A stretch of 64,000 nt of DNA from contig CAJMRL010000006.1 in NCBI GenBank assembly GCA_905215805.1, positions 31,952 to 95,951 on the forward strand, given 5' to 3'. Shown here piece by piece: positions 54,653-63,858 of the stretch (positions within the stretch are counted from its first letter, which is position 1; the number at the start of each line of letters is the position of its first letter). The stretch is from an uncultured bacterium (GTDB taxonomy: Bacteria; Bacillota; Clostridia; UBA1381). The position numbers were made by a program, and so were the translations under genes. A model generated the notes under the pieces. The model ran no database searches and was not told where the DNA came from. It saw only the letters and a list, made by a program, of their open reading frames with translations.

Positions 54653-57600
54653 TTAGTACGCATAATCAGGAGCAAGTATTGACTGTAGCTCCTTATCGTG
54701 ATTATACGCCAGATATGACTCATTATCAAATATCATCGTTGCGCCGCCATCACGGGTGTATGGCTCCCATGCCGGCACTCCTTCGCCGTTGGGATCGCCG
54801 GTCCTTGCAAAGTTTATCCACGCCTGACTCATCACATCGGAAAGTGCACGCGCCTCATTTGCATCCCCGCTTACAGTGACTTTGTCTGTATTATCAAATA
54901 CGAACGGTATCTCTGCCGTATGATACGATGTTCCCCAGCTGAATATATATGAATATACAGGAGCTCCGCCCTGATCAGCTTTGTGCGCCGTAAGCTTCAG
55001 TATCGGAAGCCTTATAAGCGTTGAATCCACATAGAGGGCTGCTGTTGCCGGCTCATTCGGGTATGCCTCGGCAAATGCAGAGGCAACCCTTTCGGCATTA
55101 TCTCCATACAGCTCCGTCATTCTCGCACTCAATTCCTCGTCACTCATAGGTGAATTCGGATCCGCCATCGGCTCGCCGAATACGGTCCATTCGTTCAGAT
55201 TAGATCCTATCAACAACGGTATGTCACGTCCCGCGTCGGCAAATCCTGTATCAAGAACAGGTCCCGTCGGAAGGAAATCTCCGTCTACCACAGGCTCCCA
55301 GAGCAGAGAATAACCGTTTACTAATTCCTCATATATGCCAAGCTCCTCTGCCGTACTTATAAGCGCCTGATCCGATGCTGAAGCAAGCTCATCATAAGGT
55401 ATGGTCTGGAGTTCTTCTATTCTGTCCGGCGTTATACCGAGATTTTTGAGTATATTTTCCGTAAGCTTCTTGCTCACATCCTCATCCGTAAACTTAGCGC
55501 CCATATTCTCTGTCGCTCCGTTCTCAACTATCCCTTTATGGAAGAGTCCCTTTGCATACGGACTTGTCATAAGCGCCAGCACCTTTGCTCCTCCGCCAGA
55601 CTCACCGAATACAGTAACATTTTCGGGATCGCCTCCGAACTGTTCAATGTTATCCTGTATCCACTGCAATGCAGCTATAATATCGGTCATACCTACATTC
55701 GCAGAATATCTGTATTTTTCATCATATGCCGACAAATCAAGATGTCCCAAAAGATTCAGCCTATGATTTATCGATACGACTACCACATCGCCCTTCGTAC
55801 TGAGATTCGTTCCGTCATATGCCGGGCTTTCGATCGATGATCCTGTTGAAAAGCCGCCGCCATGCAGCCATACCATAACAGGTCTTTTGCCGCCGTCGTT
55901 TATGCCCTGTGTCCAGATGTTTAGATTCTGACAATCCTCATTCATGGGCGGAAGATCAGTCCCGCCTGTTTGCGGCGAGATAGCTCCGTAGGTATACGCC
56001 TTTCTTGTACCGTCCCAGTTTACCTCATGTGCCGGAACAAAACGTTCAGCCGCCTGTGCATACGGAATTCCGTGATATGTATAAGTACCATTATTTATAT
56101 ATCCCTGAACCCCGCCGTGTGTTGTCTCAACAACAGCTATACCTTCTCCCGCTCTCACAGCGCCATATTCATCATCTGTTACTTCTCTGTCCCATGTTAC
56201 GGCGTCATTCCCCGGGTCACCATTTACCGCGATATATGCAAATTCCTCATTTGCCGCTCCATGCCAGCTCATTACACCCGGCTGCGTCTCTATGACATCT
56301 CCTGCTGAAACAACTCTCACGTTTCCGTCCTGTTCCTGATAATAGCCTGTTCCGTCCGTAACAAGGATCAGCTGCCCTCCTGCATGACTGTGCCATGCAG
56401 TTCTCGCACCAGGTTCAAAGGTATAATTGTATACCTCCGGGCAGTTGAATACGCTCTCATGCTCTACCAGCAGATTCCTGTATACCGTGCCGCCATAACC
56501 CTCGGAAGTGAACTGCTCGCCGCGCGGGAACATCGTTTCGCCGCGTTCGCGTATAGTACCGTTTGCACGCGCTTCTGCAACGGCGGCATTATATTCCTCA
56601 TCCGTTACCTTCTCAAACCAGTTTGTTGTGCCTACTCCCGGATTTACTGATATAGCTATATGAGCGAACCAGCTATCGTTTATTGCAGAGTGCATATGCC
56701 TTGCTCCCGGCGGGATAAGTATAACGTCGCCCGCCTGCATAAGCCGCGCAGGCTCACCCTCCATTTCAAATACTCCGACGCCCTCTGTTACAAGCAGTAT
56801 CTGACCGCCGTCATGCGAATGCCAGTCAGTTCTTGTACATGGTTCAAATGTTACCTGTCCAAACGCAGGTATCTTCATAGTGTCGTTGTATTCCGAAAGC
56901 CAGTTCATATACGAAACACCCGTAAATACCGGAGCCGCCGGGTTAAGATCTCCGCGCGCGAATACGTTATCTATCGTATCGGCATCAAGAATCGTCACAG
57001 TTTGCGACTCATCGTTCCAAAGTACCGTATATCCAAATCTTTCTGCTATAAATCTTATCGGCAGCATAGTTCTGTCATTTATAATTACAGGAGTTACATC
57101 AAGTGCTTCCTCACTGCCATTTACAAACGCCGTACGCCCGCCTATAGTAAGCGATATCTCCGTTCCGTCATATGAAAGAACGACAGTTTGTGTATCCTCA
57201 TCCCATGACGCCGTACCGCCTATGCCCTCGACAAATGCGCGCACCGGAAGCAAGGTTCTGTCCTCCCTGATAACGGGGGTCGTTCCGTTTTCATCTATAT
57301 TTTGCTCATTCCCGTTCACAGTCATAACGGAATTGCCTACCTGCATTGTAACAGTTGTATGTTCTGCAGTGTTCTGATTACCATCCGAAGCAGGTGTCGG
57401 CTGTGTATCATCCGTCTGCGCCTCACCGATCGCTGACGTCAGAGACGAAGTCATATTAAGAGTACGCGGAAAACCGTTGTACGGTGCTGTTAGAAGCGGG
57501 ATCGCAAGCATTGAATCCGGAGTATTTCCATTTGCGAGACTTTCCTCGACTATTTTCGGTATATCATCCTCTCTTCCTCCCTGAGCAGTCATAACGGAAA

Positions 57601-58165
57601 GCGTTATAAGAAGCTGAGTAGCCTTATCATCCGAGGTCGGTACCTCTGTTCCGTTTACTGTAGCTATAGCTGCTTCGGTAAGCAGCTCGCGAGTCGGCTC
57701 ATCAAGATTTGAGGTGATATATCCATCGGTATCATCCGCTGCAAAATGCTCCATTATCCCAAGAAGTTCCTCGGAATCGCTCTTATAATCAGTATCAATG
57801 GTCTCTGTCGGCTGCTGCCTCTCCGCAGCCGGTTCTGCAACGACCTCATTATCGGTCGCATCTATCATATCAAGCGCCAGCTCTGTTTTTTCATCACCGT
57901 TGTATTCCTCATTCAAAAGTACCGCCGCGCGGAGCATATCCTTCGAATGTCCTACGCTGAGATTACCGTTTATATGTCCCGTCAGCTGTCCGGCACAGTT
58001 ACCGTTTCCGGCTATTGTACAAAACGTTAGAAATTCTCTTGTGTAGAGTGAAAGTCCGGTACGATTATAGAAATCACCGAAGCAGATACCGGATAAATAC
58101 CTTGTCTGAAGCTTCATGTTTTCGCTCATATCGTCCGTTATCGTACCGATCTGCGGTCCGAACAA
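54653..58165 (-). CDS. CMD–stalk–double cupin–carboxylesterase fusion (part after in-frame TGA)
   Basis: 1170 residues counted from TTG at 58165, only a nominal start: it has no ribosome site, and the frame is continuous with the upstream 58196–58612 gene except for one TGA. Domains: CMD-like 1–105 (CAGQLTGHINGN), CMD-like 130–245 (TAPYNGFPRTLN), copper-amine-oxidase-N repeats 272–395, cupin 1 with WHSH at 448–451 and His490, cupin 2 with WHSH at 591–594 and His635, and type-B carboxylesterase 683–1165 with Ser856 (FGESGGG), Glu992 and His1082. All catalytic residues are present. Without the upstream part it lacks a signal peptide. Either pseudogene or recoded gene. Nearest ATG is 58129. Confidence 0.8.
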   Translation of the reverse strand: MFGPQIGTITDDMSENMKLQTRYLSGICFGDFYNRTGLSLYTREFLTFCTIAGNGNCAGQLTGHINGNLSVGHSKDMLRAAVLLNEEYNGDEKTELALDMIDATDNEVVAEPAAERQQPTETIDTDYKSDSEELLGIMEHFAADDTDGYITSNLDEPTRELLTEAAIATVNGTEVPTSDDKATQLLITLSVMTAQGGREDDIPKIVEESLANGNTPDSMLAIPLLTAPYNGFPRTLNMTSSLTSAIGEAQTDDTQPTPASDGNQNTAEHTTVTMQVGNSVMTVNGNEQNIDENGTTPVIREDRTLLPVRAFVEGIGGTASWDEDTQTVVLSYDGTEISLTIGGRTAFVNGSEEALDVTPVIINDRTMLPIRFIAERFGYTVLWNDESQTVTILDADTIDNVFARGDLNPAAPVFTGVSYMNWLSEYNDTMKIPAFGQVTFEPCTRTDWHSHDGGQILLVTEGVGVFEMEGEPARLMQAGDVILIPPGARHMHSAINDSWFAHIAISVNPGVGTTNWFEKVTDEEYNAAVAEARANGTIRERGETMFPRGEQFTSEGYGGTVYRNLLVEHESVFNCPEVYNYTFEPGARTAWHSHAGGQLILVTDGTGYYQEQDGNVRVVSAGDVIETQPGVMSWHGAANEEFAYIAVNGDPGNDAVTWDREVTDDEYGAVRAGEGIAVVETTHGGVQGYINNGTYTYHGIPYAQAAERFVPAHEVNWDGTRKAYTYGAISPQTGGTDLPPMNEDCQNLNIWTQGINDGGKRPVMVWLHGGGFSTGSSIESPAYDGTNLSTKGDVVVVSINHRLNLLGHLDLSAYDEKYRYSANVGMTDIIAALQWIQDNIEQFGGDPENVTVFGESGGGAKVLALMTSPYAKGLFHKGIVENGATENMGAKFTDEDVSKKLTENILKNLGITPDRIEELQTIPYDELASASDQALISTAEELGIYEELVNGYSLLWEPVVDGDFLPTGPVLDTGFADAGRDIPLLIGSNLNEWTVFGEPMADPNSPMSDEELSARMTELYGDNAERVASAFAEAYPNEPATAALYVDSTLIRLPILKLTAHKADQGGAPVYSYIFSWGTSYHTAEIPFVFDNTDKVTVSGDANEARALSDVMSQAWINFARTGDPNGEGVPAWEPYTRDGGATMIFDNESYLAYNHDKELQSILAPDYAY

Positions 58166-58195
58166 CGTTCTCTGTACCGCAAGTCCGTCCTCGTA

Positions 58196-58612
58196 TCACG
58201 TTTCTTCTGTCGAAGTAATACGGCTGTCATACGGTACTGCTTCACCGAGTGCCTCAAGCGCCGCATCCGCTGCGTCAAGCGCATCAGCTGCTCTCGTATA
58301 TCCGCAGTATGCGCCGCTGTGATATATCGCTTCCTTGATCTCAATCGGTGTAACGCCGTCCTCAAGAGCCTCAGCTACCGCATCTTTGATCTCATCATAT
58401 GCTCTGTTCGCAGTCAGTGTTACTAACGTCGAAAGATGCTGCAGACGTATATCGAGATTCGCGTCTATGAAATCCGTTCTTTCGCTGCCGCTCATGCTCA
58501 TATAGACCTCCGTTCCCGATTGAACGTCCGGCGTTCCTGCCGCAAATACACCGGCAGACATACTTGCTGCCACCGCTGCTGCAGCAATCAAAGCTATGAT
58601 TTTCTTTTTCAT
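58196..58612 (-). CDS. Signal peptide–CMD N-terminal part of the interrupted fusion
   Basis: 138 residues. Signal peptide 1–24 (ending MSAGVFA-A), then a carboxymuconolactone decarboxylase-like domain (about 40–122) with AIYHSGAYCGYTRAADALD. Start behind AGGAGG. It ends at TGA (58196–58198), but the frame continues without further stops for 1180 codons into the CMD/cupin/esterase gene; family proteins normally continue here with a Glu-Thr-Arg-Tyr-like stretch, so CGA to TGA is the likely change. Conserved element B lies upstream. Confidence 0.8.
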   Translation of the reverse strand: MKKKIIALIAAAAVAASMSAGVFAAGTPDVQSGTEVYMSMSGSERTDFIDANLDIRLQHLSTLVTLTANRAYDEIKDAVAEALEDGVTPIEIKEAIYHSGAYCGYTRAADALDAADAALEALGEAVPYDSRITSTEET

Positions 58613-58644
58613 CCGAAAAACCTCCTGTCTCTCTTTATATGTTT

Positions 58645-58719
58645 ATTATATCATTTGTTTACACCTTAACAGAAATGCCGATTTGTTTTTCTGCGAAAAC
58701 CAAAAAGTTTACACTTCAT
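58645..58719 (-). promoter_or_regulatory. Conserved regulon element B and promoter, CMD–esterase unit
   Basis: Conserved element at 58668–58719, then 17 bases to TATAAT (58645–58650). It shares with element A the run AACAGAA-N5-GAT-TGTTT plus AAACCAAAA read on the plus strand. Confidence 0.65.
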
Positions 58720-58766
58720 ACCAAACAAGTACAAGCCTTATTGCTCATGCGCCGCTATGTAGTTAA

Positions 58767-59753
58767 TCAGCTTGCCCTATGCCCGCCAAAAACATCAGAC
58801 ATCTCTATATTCGCCAATGCCCGATCTATATCCGATACTTCATTTTGTGTGAGTTTAATGTCAACCGCACCCGCGTTTTCCTTAAGTCTTATGTTCTTTC
58901 GCGTGCCCGGGATCGGAATTATCCCTTTCGCTATGAGCCATGAAAGTGAAATCTGCGCCGGAGTTGCCTGCTTAAGCTCCGACATCCGGTTCAGGAGCTC
59001 AATCAGTTCACTGTTTTTATCTATACTCTCAGCTTTAAACTGCGGCATACTGCTTCTGTAGTCATATCGTTTATCGAACCGTGAGGACTTATCGTACCTC
59101 CCGGAAAGGAAACCGTTAGCAAGAGGACTGTGCGCTACGAAGGCTATACCCATAGCATCCAGCTCCGGCAGCATATCCCCGTAGTTACGGTACATCATCG
59201 AAAAACGATTCTGCACCGCCGTTATACTGCAAACCTTATCCGCTCGGCGTATATAGCTCATGCCCGCTTCGGAGACTCCCCAAGCACATATCTTGCCATC
59301 TTTTATAAGATCGCTCATGACCCCGGCAACCTCCTCAGGTTCGATCATAGGATCTATTCTATGCTGATAGTACAGATCTATATGATCGGTCCCGAGGCGT
59401 TTCAATGATCCTTCCACGCTTTTTCGTATTGTTTCCGGACGGCTGTCAGTCAAAAGCGTGCTGTCAGCATTATGATGAACGCCGAATTTCGATGCTATCA
59501 CCACCTTGCTGCGGAAAGTCTTCAGTGCTTTACCGACAAGCTCCTCATTATAAATGACGCTCCCGTCCTCGCCCGTGCCTACATAGCATTCGGCAGTATC
59601 GAAGAATGTTATGCCCATGTCAAAAGCTGAACGTATGAGTTTTATCATTTCATTCTCATCCGACGGTGCACCATAGGCATGCGTCATGCCCATGCAGCCA
59701 AGCCCCATAGCCGAGACCTTTATGTCTGAATTACCTAATTTCACATATCTCAT
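58767..59753 (-). CDS. Aldo/keto reductase
   Basis: 328 residues, cytosolic. NADPH-dependent carbonyl reductase, with the YqhE/AKR13-like pattern: MGLGCMGMTHAYG (about 16–28), catalytic Asp52 and Tyr57 in FFDTAECYVG, the Lys in VVIASKFG (about 86) and His in YYQHRIDPM (about 131), cofactor segment IPIPGTRK near 285. Start behind GAGGAGAT, 83 bases after the alpha/beta hydrolase gene, so probably in the same transcript. Substrate unknown. Confidence 0.9.
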   Translation of the reverse strand: MRYVKLGNSDIKVSAMGLGCMGMTHAYGAPSDENEMIKLIRSAFDMGITFFDTAECYVGTGEDGSVIYNEELVGKALKTFRSKVVIASKFGVHHNADSTLLTDSRPETIRKSVEGSLKRLGTDHIDLYYQHRIDPMIEPEEVAGVMSDLIKDGKICAWGVSEAGMSYIRRADKVCSITAVQNRFSMMYRNYGDMLPELDAMGIAFVAHSPLANGFLSGRYDKSSRFDKRYDYRSSMPQFKAESIDKNSELIELLNRMSELKQATPAQISLSWLIAKGIIPIPGTRKNIRLKENAGAVDIKLTQNEVSDIDRALANIEMSDVFGGHRAS

Positions 59754-59836
59754 ACTTATCTCCTCTTTTTTATGTGATGAGCTTTACTCTGAATATTACC
59801 GCATCATCACCCAAGCATAAGCGCTATTTGCATTTT

Positions 59837-61081
59837 TCATTCAACATTTTCTTGTATCCAGTTCTCAACATGCTCTGCAACAACATCATTATTCAAATCC
59901 TGGAATATAAAATGATCATTTCCGTAAATACCCTCTTTCGGTAAGTCGATCACTTCTGCAATATTACCATCAGCTGTATATGCTTCTGCAAAGTCATAGC
60001 ATGTCTGGCGCATTCCCTGCCATGCTGATGTTGCTGCGATAGCCGGATCACCGTTATCTATATAATCACCGAAATACATAACCGTCGGTATCTTCTTTTC
60101 AGCCATTACGCGATATTCCTCCGAGTCTGCCGTAGGTGCGCCGCCCGGTTCTATTGCCACAATCACCGCAACATGATCTGTATACTGCGGTACAAGCCAG
60201 CCTGCTCTTCCACCCTGTGAATGTGTTACAAGAATTGAGTTCTTTCCGGTTCTCTCATATACTTCATCAATCGATGCCGCAACTGCTCTTGCCACCATAT
60301 CTCCGTCAAAATCAGAACCCATATCCGACGTCATACCTGTATCGGGTGTCATCTGACGGAAGAACTGATCTACAGACTCATCATCATTCGGGAACTGAGA
60401 ACCCTCGTTCGCTACAGACTGACCGTTTTCCCATCTTCCTATTCTAAACTGAGTATACCAACGCTGATCAAGCGTTTTTGTACTGATGTCACCGCTTACT
60501 GACGTTGCGCCTGCTTCACCGCGCCTTGGCTCATCAATAAGCCATACACTGTGTCCCATTCTGAGGAACATATCCGACCATCCTTCTCGTCCGTCGGGTG
60601 TTGTCATCCATCCCATCCTCGACTGACCGTAACCATGCAGGAACACCATCGGCAGACCTGTTTCGTTTTCAGGTATCTGATACAATACATTAGCATGGTC
60701 AACATGAGCCGTCTGACCTGCGCCTGTCTCCTCCCAATGATTTTCCGGATCAAATGTTCCTTCTGACGTAAGAGTTACGCCTCCCGCCGAAAAAATTCCC
60801 TGATCCGCAATTGAAAGAGCATCAGAATCATCGCTTTCCTGCGAAGTTAATACAATTGTATCATCCTGAAAATCCACATCAAACCCGCCTACAACATCAG
60901 CTATGTCACGCAGCTTGAAATATGTATAATCATCGACATTATATCCTTCAATACTAACATCCTGACCATTAAGCTTTATCGGAAATGAATTAGGTGTTGT
61001 CACCATATTTGCCGCCATTGCTCCAACTACTCCAAAAGCTACTGCACCGGATACAAATCCCGTAATAAAATTCTTTTTCAT
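59837..61081 (-). CDS. Exported alpha/beta hydrolase with stalk domain
   Basis: 414 residues. Signal peptide or anchor (1–24), one copper-amine-oxidase-N-like stalk repeat (about 34–80, DYTYFKLRDIADVVGG), then an alpha/beta hydrolase: oxyanion FLHGYGQSRMGW (about 147–158), nucleophile Ser288 in VTHSQGGRAGW, and a late His in GNDHFIFQD (about 392). Probably an esterase or lipase acting outside the membrane. Start behind AGGAGG; 19 bases after the next reductase gene. Confidence 0.83.
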   Translation of the reverse strand: MKKNFITGFVSGAVAFGVVGAMAANMVTTPNSFPIKLNGQDVSIEGYNVDDYTYFKLRDIADVVGGFDVDFQDDTIVLTSQESDDSDALSIADQGIFSAGGVTLTSEGTFDPENHWEETGAGQTAHVDHANVLYQIPENETGLPMVFLHGYGQSRMGWMTTPDGREGWSDMFLRMGHSVWLIDEPRRGEAGATSVSGDISTKTLDQRWYTQFRIGRWENGQSVANEGSQFPNDDESVDQFFRQMTPDTGMTSDMGSDFDGDMVARAVAASIDEVYERTGKNSILVTHSQGGRAGWLVPQYTDHVAVIVAIEPGGAPTADSEEYRVMAEKKIPTVMYFGDYIDNGDPAIAATSAWQGMRQTCYDFAEAYTADGNIAEVIDLPKEGIYGNDHFIFQDLNNDVVAEHVENWIQENVE

Positions 61082-61099
61082 CTTAAAAATCCTCCTGTT

Positions 61100-61951
61100 T
61101 TAATCATGTATTTTCATTCCATGGAGCATACGCACAAATGCCGGATCGTAATGATTTACGATATCACTGTGTCCCGTATCCAGGTCTGCGATCTCTTCCA
61201 TATCTTCACTGCTTAACGTGAAATCCCAAATGTCCATATTCTGCTGCATCCTCTCCTTATGAACCGACTTCGGAATTACAACCACACCTCGCTGTACGTT
61301 CCAGCGCAATGCCACCTGAGCAGCGCTTTTACCGTATTTCTCACCTATTCTGCTTAGAACAGGATGCGTAAAAATTCCATATTTGCCTTCTGCAAACGGA
61401 CCCCATGCTTCAGGCACAACGCCGTATTCTTTCATAATATCAAGTGCATTTTGCTGTTGGAAAAACGGATGCAGCTCTACCTGATTTACTGCCGGCATAA
61501 TATCTACTGTTTCGCAGAAGTCTGCAAGACGCTCGGGATAAAAATTGCAGACGCCGATCGCCTTCAATCCGCCAACCCTATATTCTTCTTCCATAGCACG
61601 ATATGCTCCAATATAATCTCCCATGGGCTGATGAATGAGATATAGATCAATATATTCAAGTCCAAGCTTTTTAAGCGATGTTTCTATAGCTTTTTTTGCA
61701 CTCTCATAGCTTGCATCCTGAACCCAAAGCTTTGTTGTAATAAACAGTTCTTCACGCGCTACTCCGCATTTTTTTATCGCATTCCCGACAGCCTCCTCAT
61801 TCATATATGCCGCCGCGGTGTCGATCAGTCTGTAGCCGCTCTCTATTGCATCAAGCACAGCCTGTTCGCATTGTGCCGGATCAGGTACTTGAAAAACTCC
61901 GAAGCCCTCGAGCGGCATTTTAATACCATTGTTCAATGTTACGTACTCCAT
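61100..61951 (-). CDS. Aldo/keto reductase, diketo-gluconate reductase type
   Basis: 283 residues from the ATG at 61951, behind AAGGAGGA; a longer in-frame start overlaps the alcohol dehydrogenase gene. AKR5-like (DkgA/YvgN class): NNGIKMPLEGFGVFQV at the N-terminus, catalytic Asp44 and Tyr49 in LIDTAAAYMNEEAVG, Lys74 in FITTKLWV and His about 107 in YLIHQPMGD. Reduces aldehydes or ketones with NADPH. Follows the alcohol dehydrogenase gene by 13 bases. Confidence 0.92.
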   Translation of the reverse strand: MEYVTLNNGIKMPLEGFGVFQVPDPAQCEQAVLDAIESGYRLIDTAAAYMNEEAVGNAIKKCGVAREELFITTKLWVQDASYESAKKAIETSLKKLGLEYIDLYLIHQPMGDYIGAYRAMEEEYRVGGLKAIGVCNFYPERLADFCETVDIMPAVNQVELHPFFQQQNALDIMKEYGVVPEAWGPFAEGKYGIFTHPVLSRIGEKYGKSAAQVALRWNVQRGVVVIPKSVHKERMQQNMDIWDFTLSSEDMEEIADLDTGHSDIVNHYDPAFVRMLHGMKIHD

Positions 61952-61964
61952 TTTGCGTTCCTCC

Positions 61965-63134
61965 TTAAAAACATTCATTTAAAATTTTCAAAATTGCTTT
62001 TTGATTCATATTGCCATAGCTTCCCGGTGAAATATTACACGATCCCGCAACCTCGGAAAGGATATTTTTATCGGTAACTCCCAATTCTCTGAGTGTTGTC
62101 GGAAGTCCGATTTCCTTTATAAACTCAGCCAATGCCTGTATACCCTCCAGAGCTGTTTCCTCCGCACTTTTACCGTCCGGCGAAACGTTCCACACATTTA
62201 CCGCAAAGCGTACAAACTTATCTATGCCGTTTTTGTAAATATACCTGTAATACGGCGGATGGATAACAGCCAGTCCGCAGCCATGATTGCAGTTTGTGTA
62301 TGCACCAAGCTGATGCTCTATCTGGTGTGCTTGGAAGTCACATACCTTTCCAAGCTTGATTATCCTGTTCTCCGCCATTGTCGATGCCCACATCAGATTA
62401 CTTCTTGATGTGTAATCCTCAGGATTCTTGAGCACAGCCGGAAGGTTTCTGATTACACTTCTCATCAGAGCTTCGGAAATATCATCCGATACATTATCGT
62501 CATCGGTCTTGCTGAAATATGTTTCCATAATATGACTTAGAATGTCGAATCCACCCGATGCTGTCTGCCTTTTCGGAACGCTGAATGTATACTCAGGATC
62601 CATAAGTGCAAATCGCGGATTGCATTTCGGATAATCCCTGCCTGTTTTTATTTTCTTTTCCTCGTTGGTAATTACAGCGCCGCCGTTGCATTCACTGCCT
62701 GTGCCGGCAACTGTAACGATAACACCGATAGGTATCGGATCAAAATGAATAATGCCGTTTTTTTCCCAATAATCGTTCCATATATCACCTTCATATGCTG
62801 CTGCCAAAGATACTGCCTTACAGCAGTCCATAACTGATCCTCCGCCTACAGCAAGAATCATATCAATATTATTTTGTCTCGCAAGCTCCGCACCTTCCAT
62901 TACTTTTTTGTAAGTAGGATTCGACATGATCCCAGAGAATTCAACTATATTTTTACCTGCATCAGTAAGGATATGCTTGATTTCATCATAAATGCCGTTG
63001 TTCTTGATCGAACCGCCGCCATAAGCAAGCATTACGTTATTGCCGTACTCATTCATTATTCCGGCAAGAAACTCTTTAACACATCCTTTTCCGAAAAAGA
63101 CTTTTGTACTGTTTTCAAATATAAAATTGTTCAT
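61965..63134 (-). CDS. Iron-containing alcohol dehydrogenase
   Basis: 389 residues, group III ADH near BdhA/YqhD. NAD(P) site GGGSIKNNGIY (about 40) and GGGSVMDCCKA (about 97–107), metal ligands Asp/His in GGFDILSHIMETYFS (about 194–208) and two His in HQIEHQLGAYTNCNHGCG (about 263–280). Reduces aldehydes to alcohols. First gene of the ADH–AKR–hydrolase–AKR unit, with conserved element A upstream. Confidence 0.94.
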   Translation of the reverse strand: MNNFIFENSTKVFFGKGCVKEFLAGIMNEYGNNVMLAYGGGSIKNNGIYDEIKHILTDAGKNIVEFSGIMSNPTYKKVMEGAELARQNNIDMILAVGGGSVMDCCKAVSLAAAYEGDIWNDYWEKNGIIHFDPIPIGVIVTVAGTGSECNGGAVITNEEKKIKTGRDYPKCNPRFALMDPEYTFSVPKRQTASGGFDILSHIMETYFSKTDDDNVSDDISEALMRSVIRNLPAVLKNPEDYTSRSNLMWASTMAENRIIKLGKVCDFQAHQIEHQLGAYTNCNHGCGLAVIHPPYYRYIYKNGIDKFVRFAVNVWNVSPDGKSAEETALEGIQALAEFIKEIGLPTTLRELGVTDKNILSEVAGSCNISPGSYGNMNQKAILKILNECF

Positions 63135-63174
63135 ACACTTTCCCTCGCTTTCCTATATCATTTTCTTTAATTAT

Positions 63175-63247
63175 ATTTTAGCACGTTCAAGGTAAAAACA
63201 GAAGTATCGATTGGTTTCTCTGTGTAAACCAAAAGGTTCATACTCAA
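63175..63247 (-). promoter_or_regulatory. Conserved regulon element A and promoter, alcohol dehydrogenase unit
   Basis: Conserved element at 63197–63247 holding the inverted repeat TTGGTTT (63211–63217) / AAACCAA (63226–63232), then 16 bases to TAAAAT (63175–63180), an extended -10 (TGCTAAAAT). No -35 consensus. Sites of this shape suit a LysR- or MerR-type activator (inference). Confidence 0.65.
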
Positions 63248-63460
63248 TTTCTATTAATCATACAATTATTTATTTGGCTGTTATATACGAAAATCTTGCC
63301 GCTTATGTAATAGACTCCAATGAAACTTCTCCCAAAATACAAAAAACGTACCAATAAAATTAAGAATTCAAGAAATATATTGAACATGTTTTTAGCTTGA
63401 AAAAATATGATAGTCAAAATATAGTCAACTTATAAAAATACAAATATATCAAGAAATAAA

Positions 63461-63490
63461 AAACGGCTTAACCGTATGGCTAAGCCGTTT
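63461..63490 (-). terminator. Terminator after tRNA-Arg
   Basis: AAACGGCTTA and TAAGCCGTTT form a perfect 10-base stem with a 10-base loop, followed by TTTATTTC on the minus strand. Confidence 0.85.
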
Positions 63491-63496
63491 CTTTTA

Positions 63497-63570
63497 TACG
63501 CCCGACAGGATTCGAACCTGCGACCTACTGATTCGTAGTCAGTCACTCTATCCAACTGAGCTACGGACGC
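63497..63570 (-). tRNA. tRNA-Arg (anticodon ACG)
   Basis: 74 bases. Acceptor arms GCGTCCG and CGGGCGT pair with discriminator A; D-arm GCTCAGTTGGATAGAGT; anticodon stem ACTGA/TCAGT with loop CTACGAA, anticodon ACG at 63534–63536, to be read as ICG after deamination; T-arm holds GGTTCGAATCC. CCA is not encoded. Confidence 0.97.
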
Positions 63571-63600
63571 ATATCATTGTTCTCCTAAACAACGATATAT

Positions 63601-63629
63601 ATTATACCACTTTATCAGCTTTTTGTCAA
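63601..63629 (-). promoter_or_regulatory. Consensus promoter of tRNA-Arg
   Basis: On the minus strand TTGACA (63624–63629), 17-base spacer, TATAAT (63601–63606): a perfect sigma-A promoter about 30 bases before the tRNA. From 63630 to 63858 the sequence is very AT-rich, with no gene seen. Confidence 0.9.
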
Positions 63630-63858
63630 TAAGATATATTATAAAAAAATATATAATTTTCAAAGTTTTATCCACAAAAATATATATTTTTTGTACAAAC
63701 CATATTATATAACTCAAGTCAATATTATTTCTTTTACGTATGAAATAATTATGAAATACTTTTAAGTTTTATTGTAATAATAAACAAAATTTTTTTGAAT
63801 TTTTATAAAACATGTTGAAAAAGTGAACTTAATTTGACAAATTGCAAACAAATTTCAC

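Noticed and set aside
58141..58215. Selenocysteine at the in-frame TGA
   Set aside because: The position looks like Arg rather than Cys by context and I see no clear bacterial SECIS hairpin just after the TGA.
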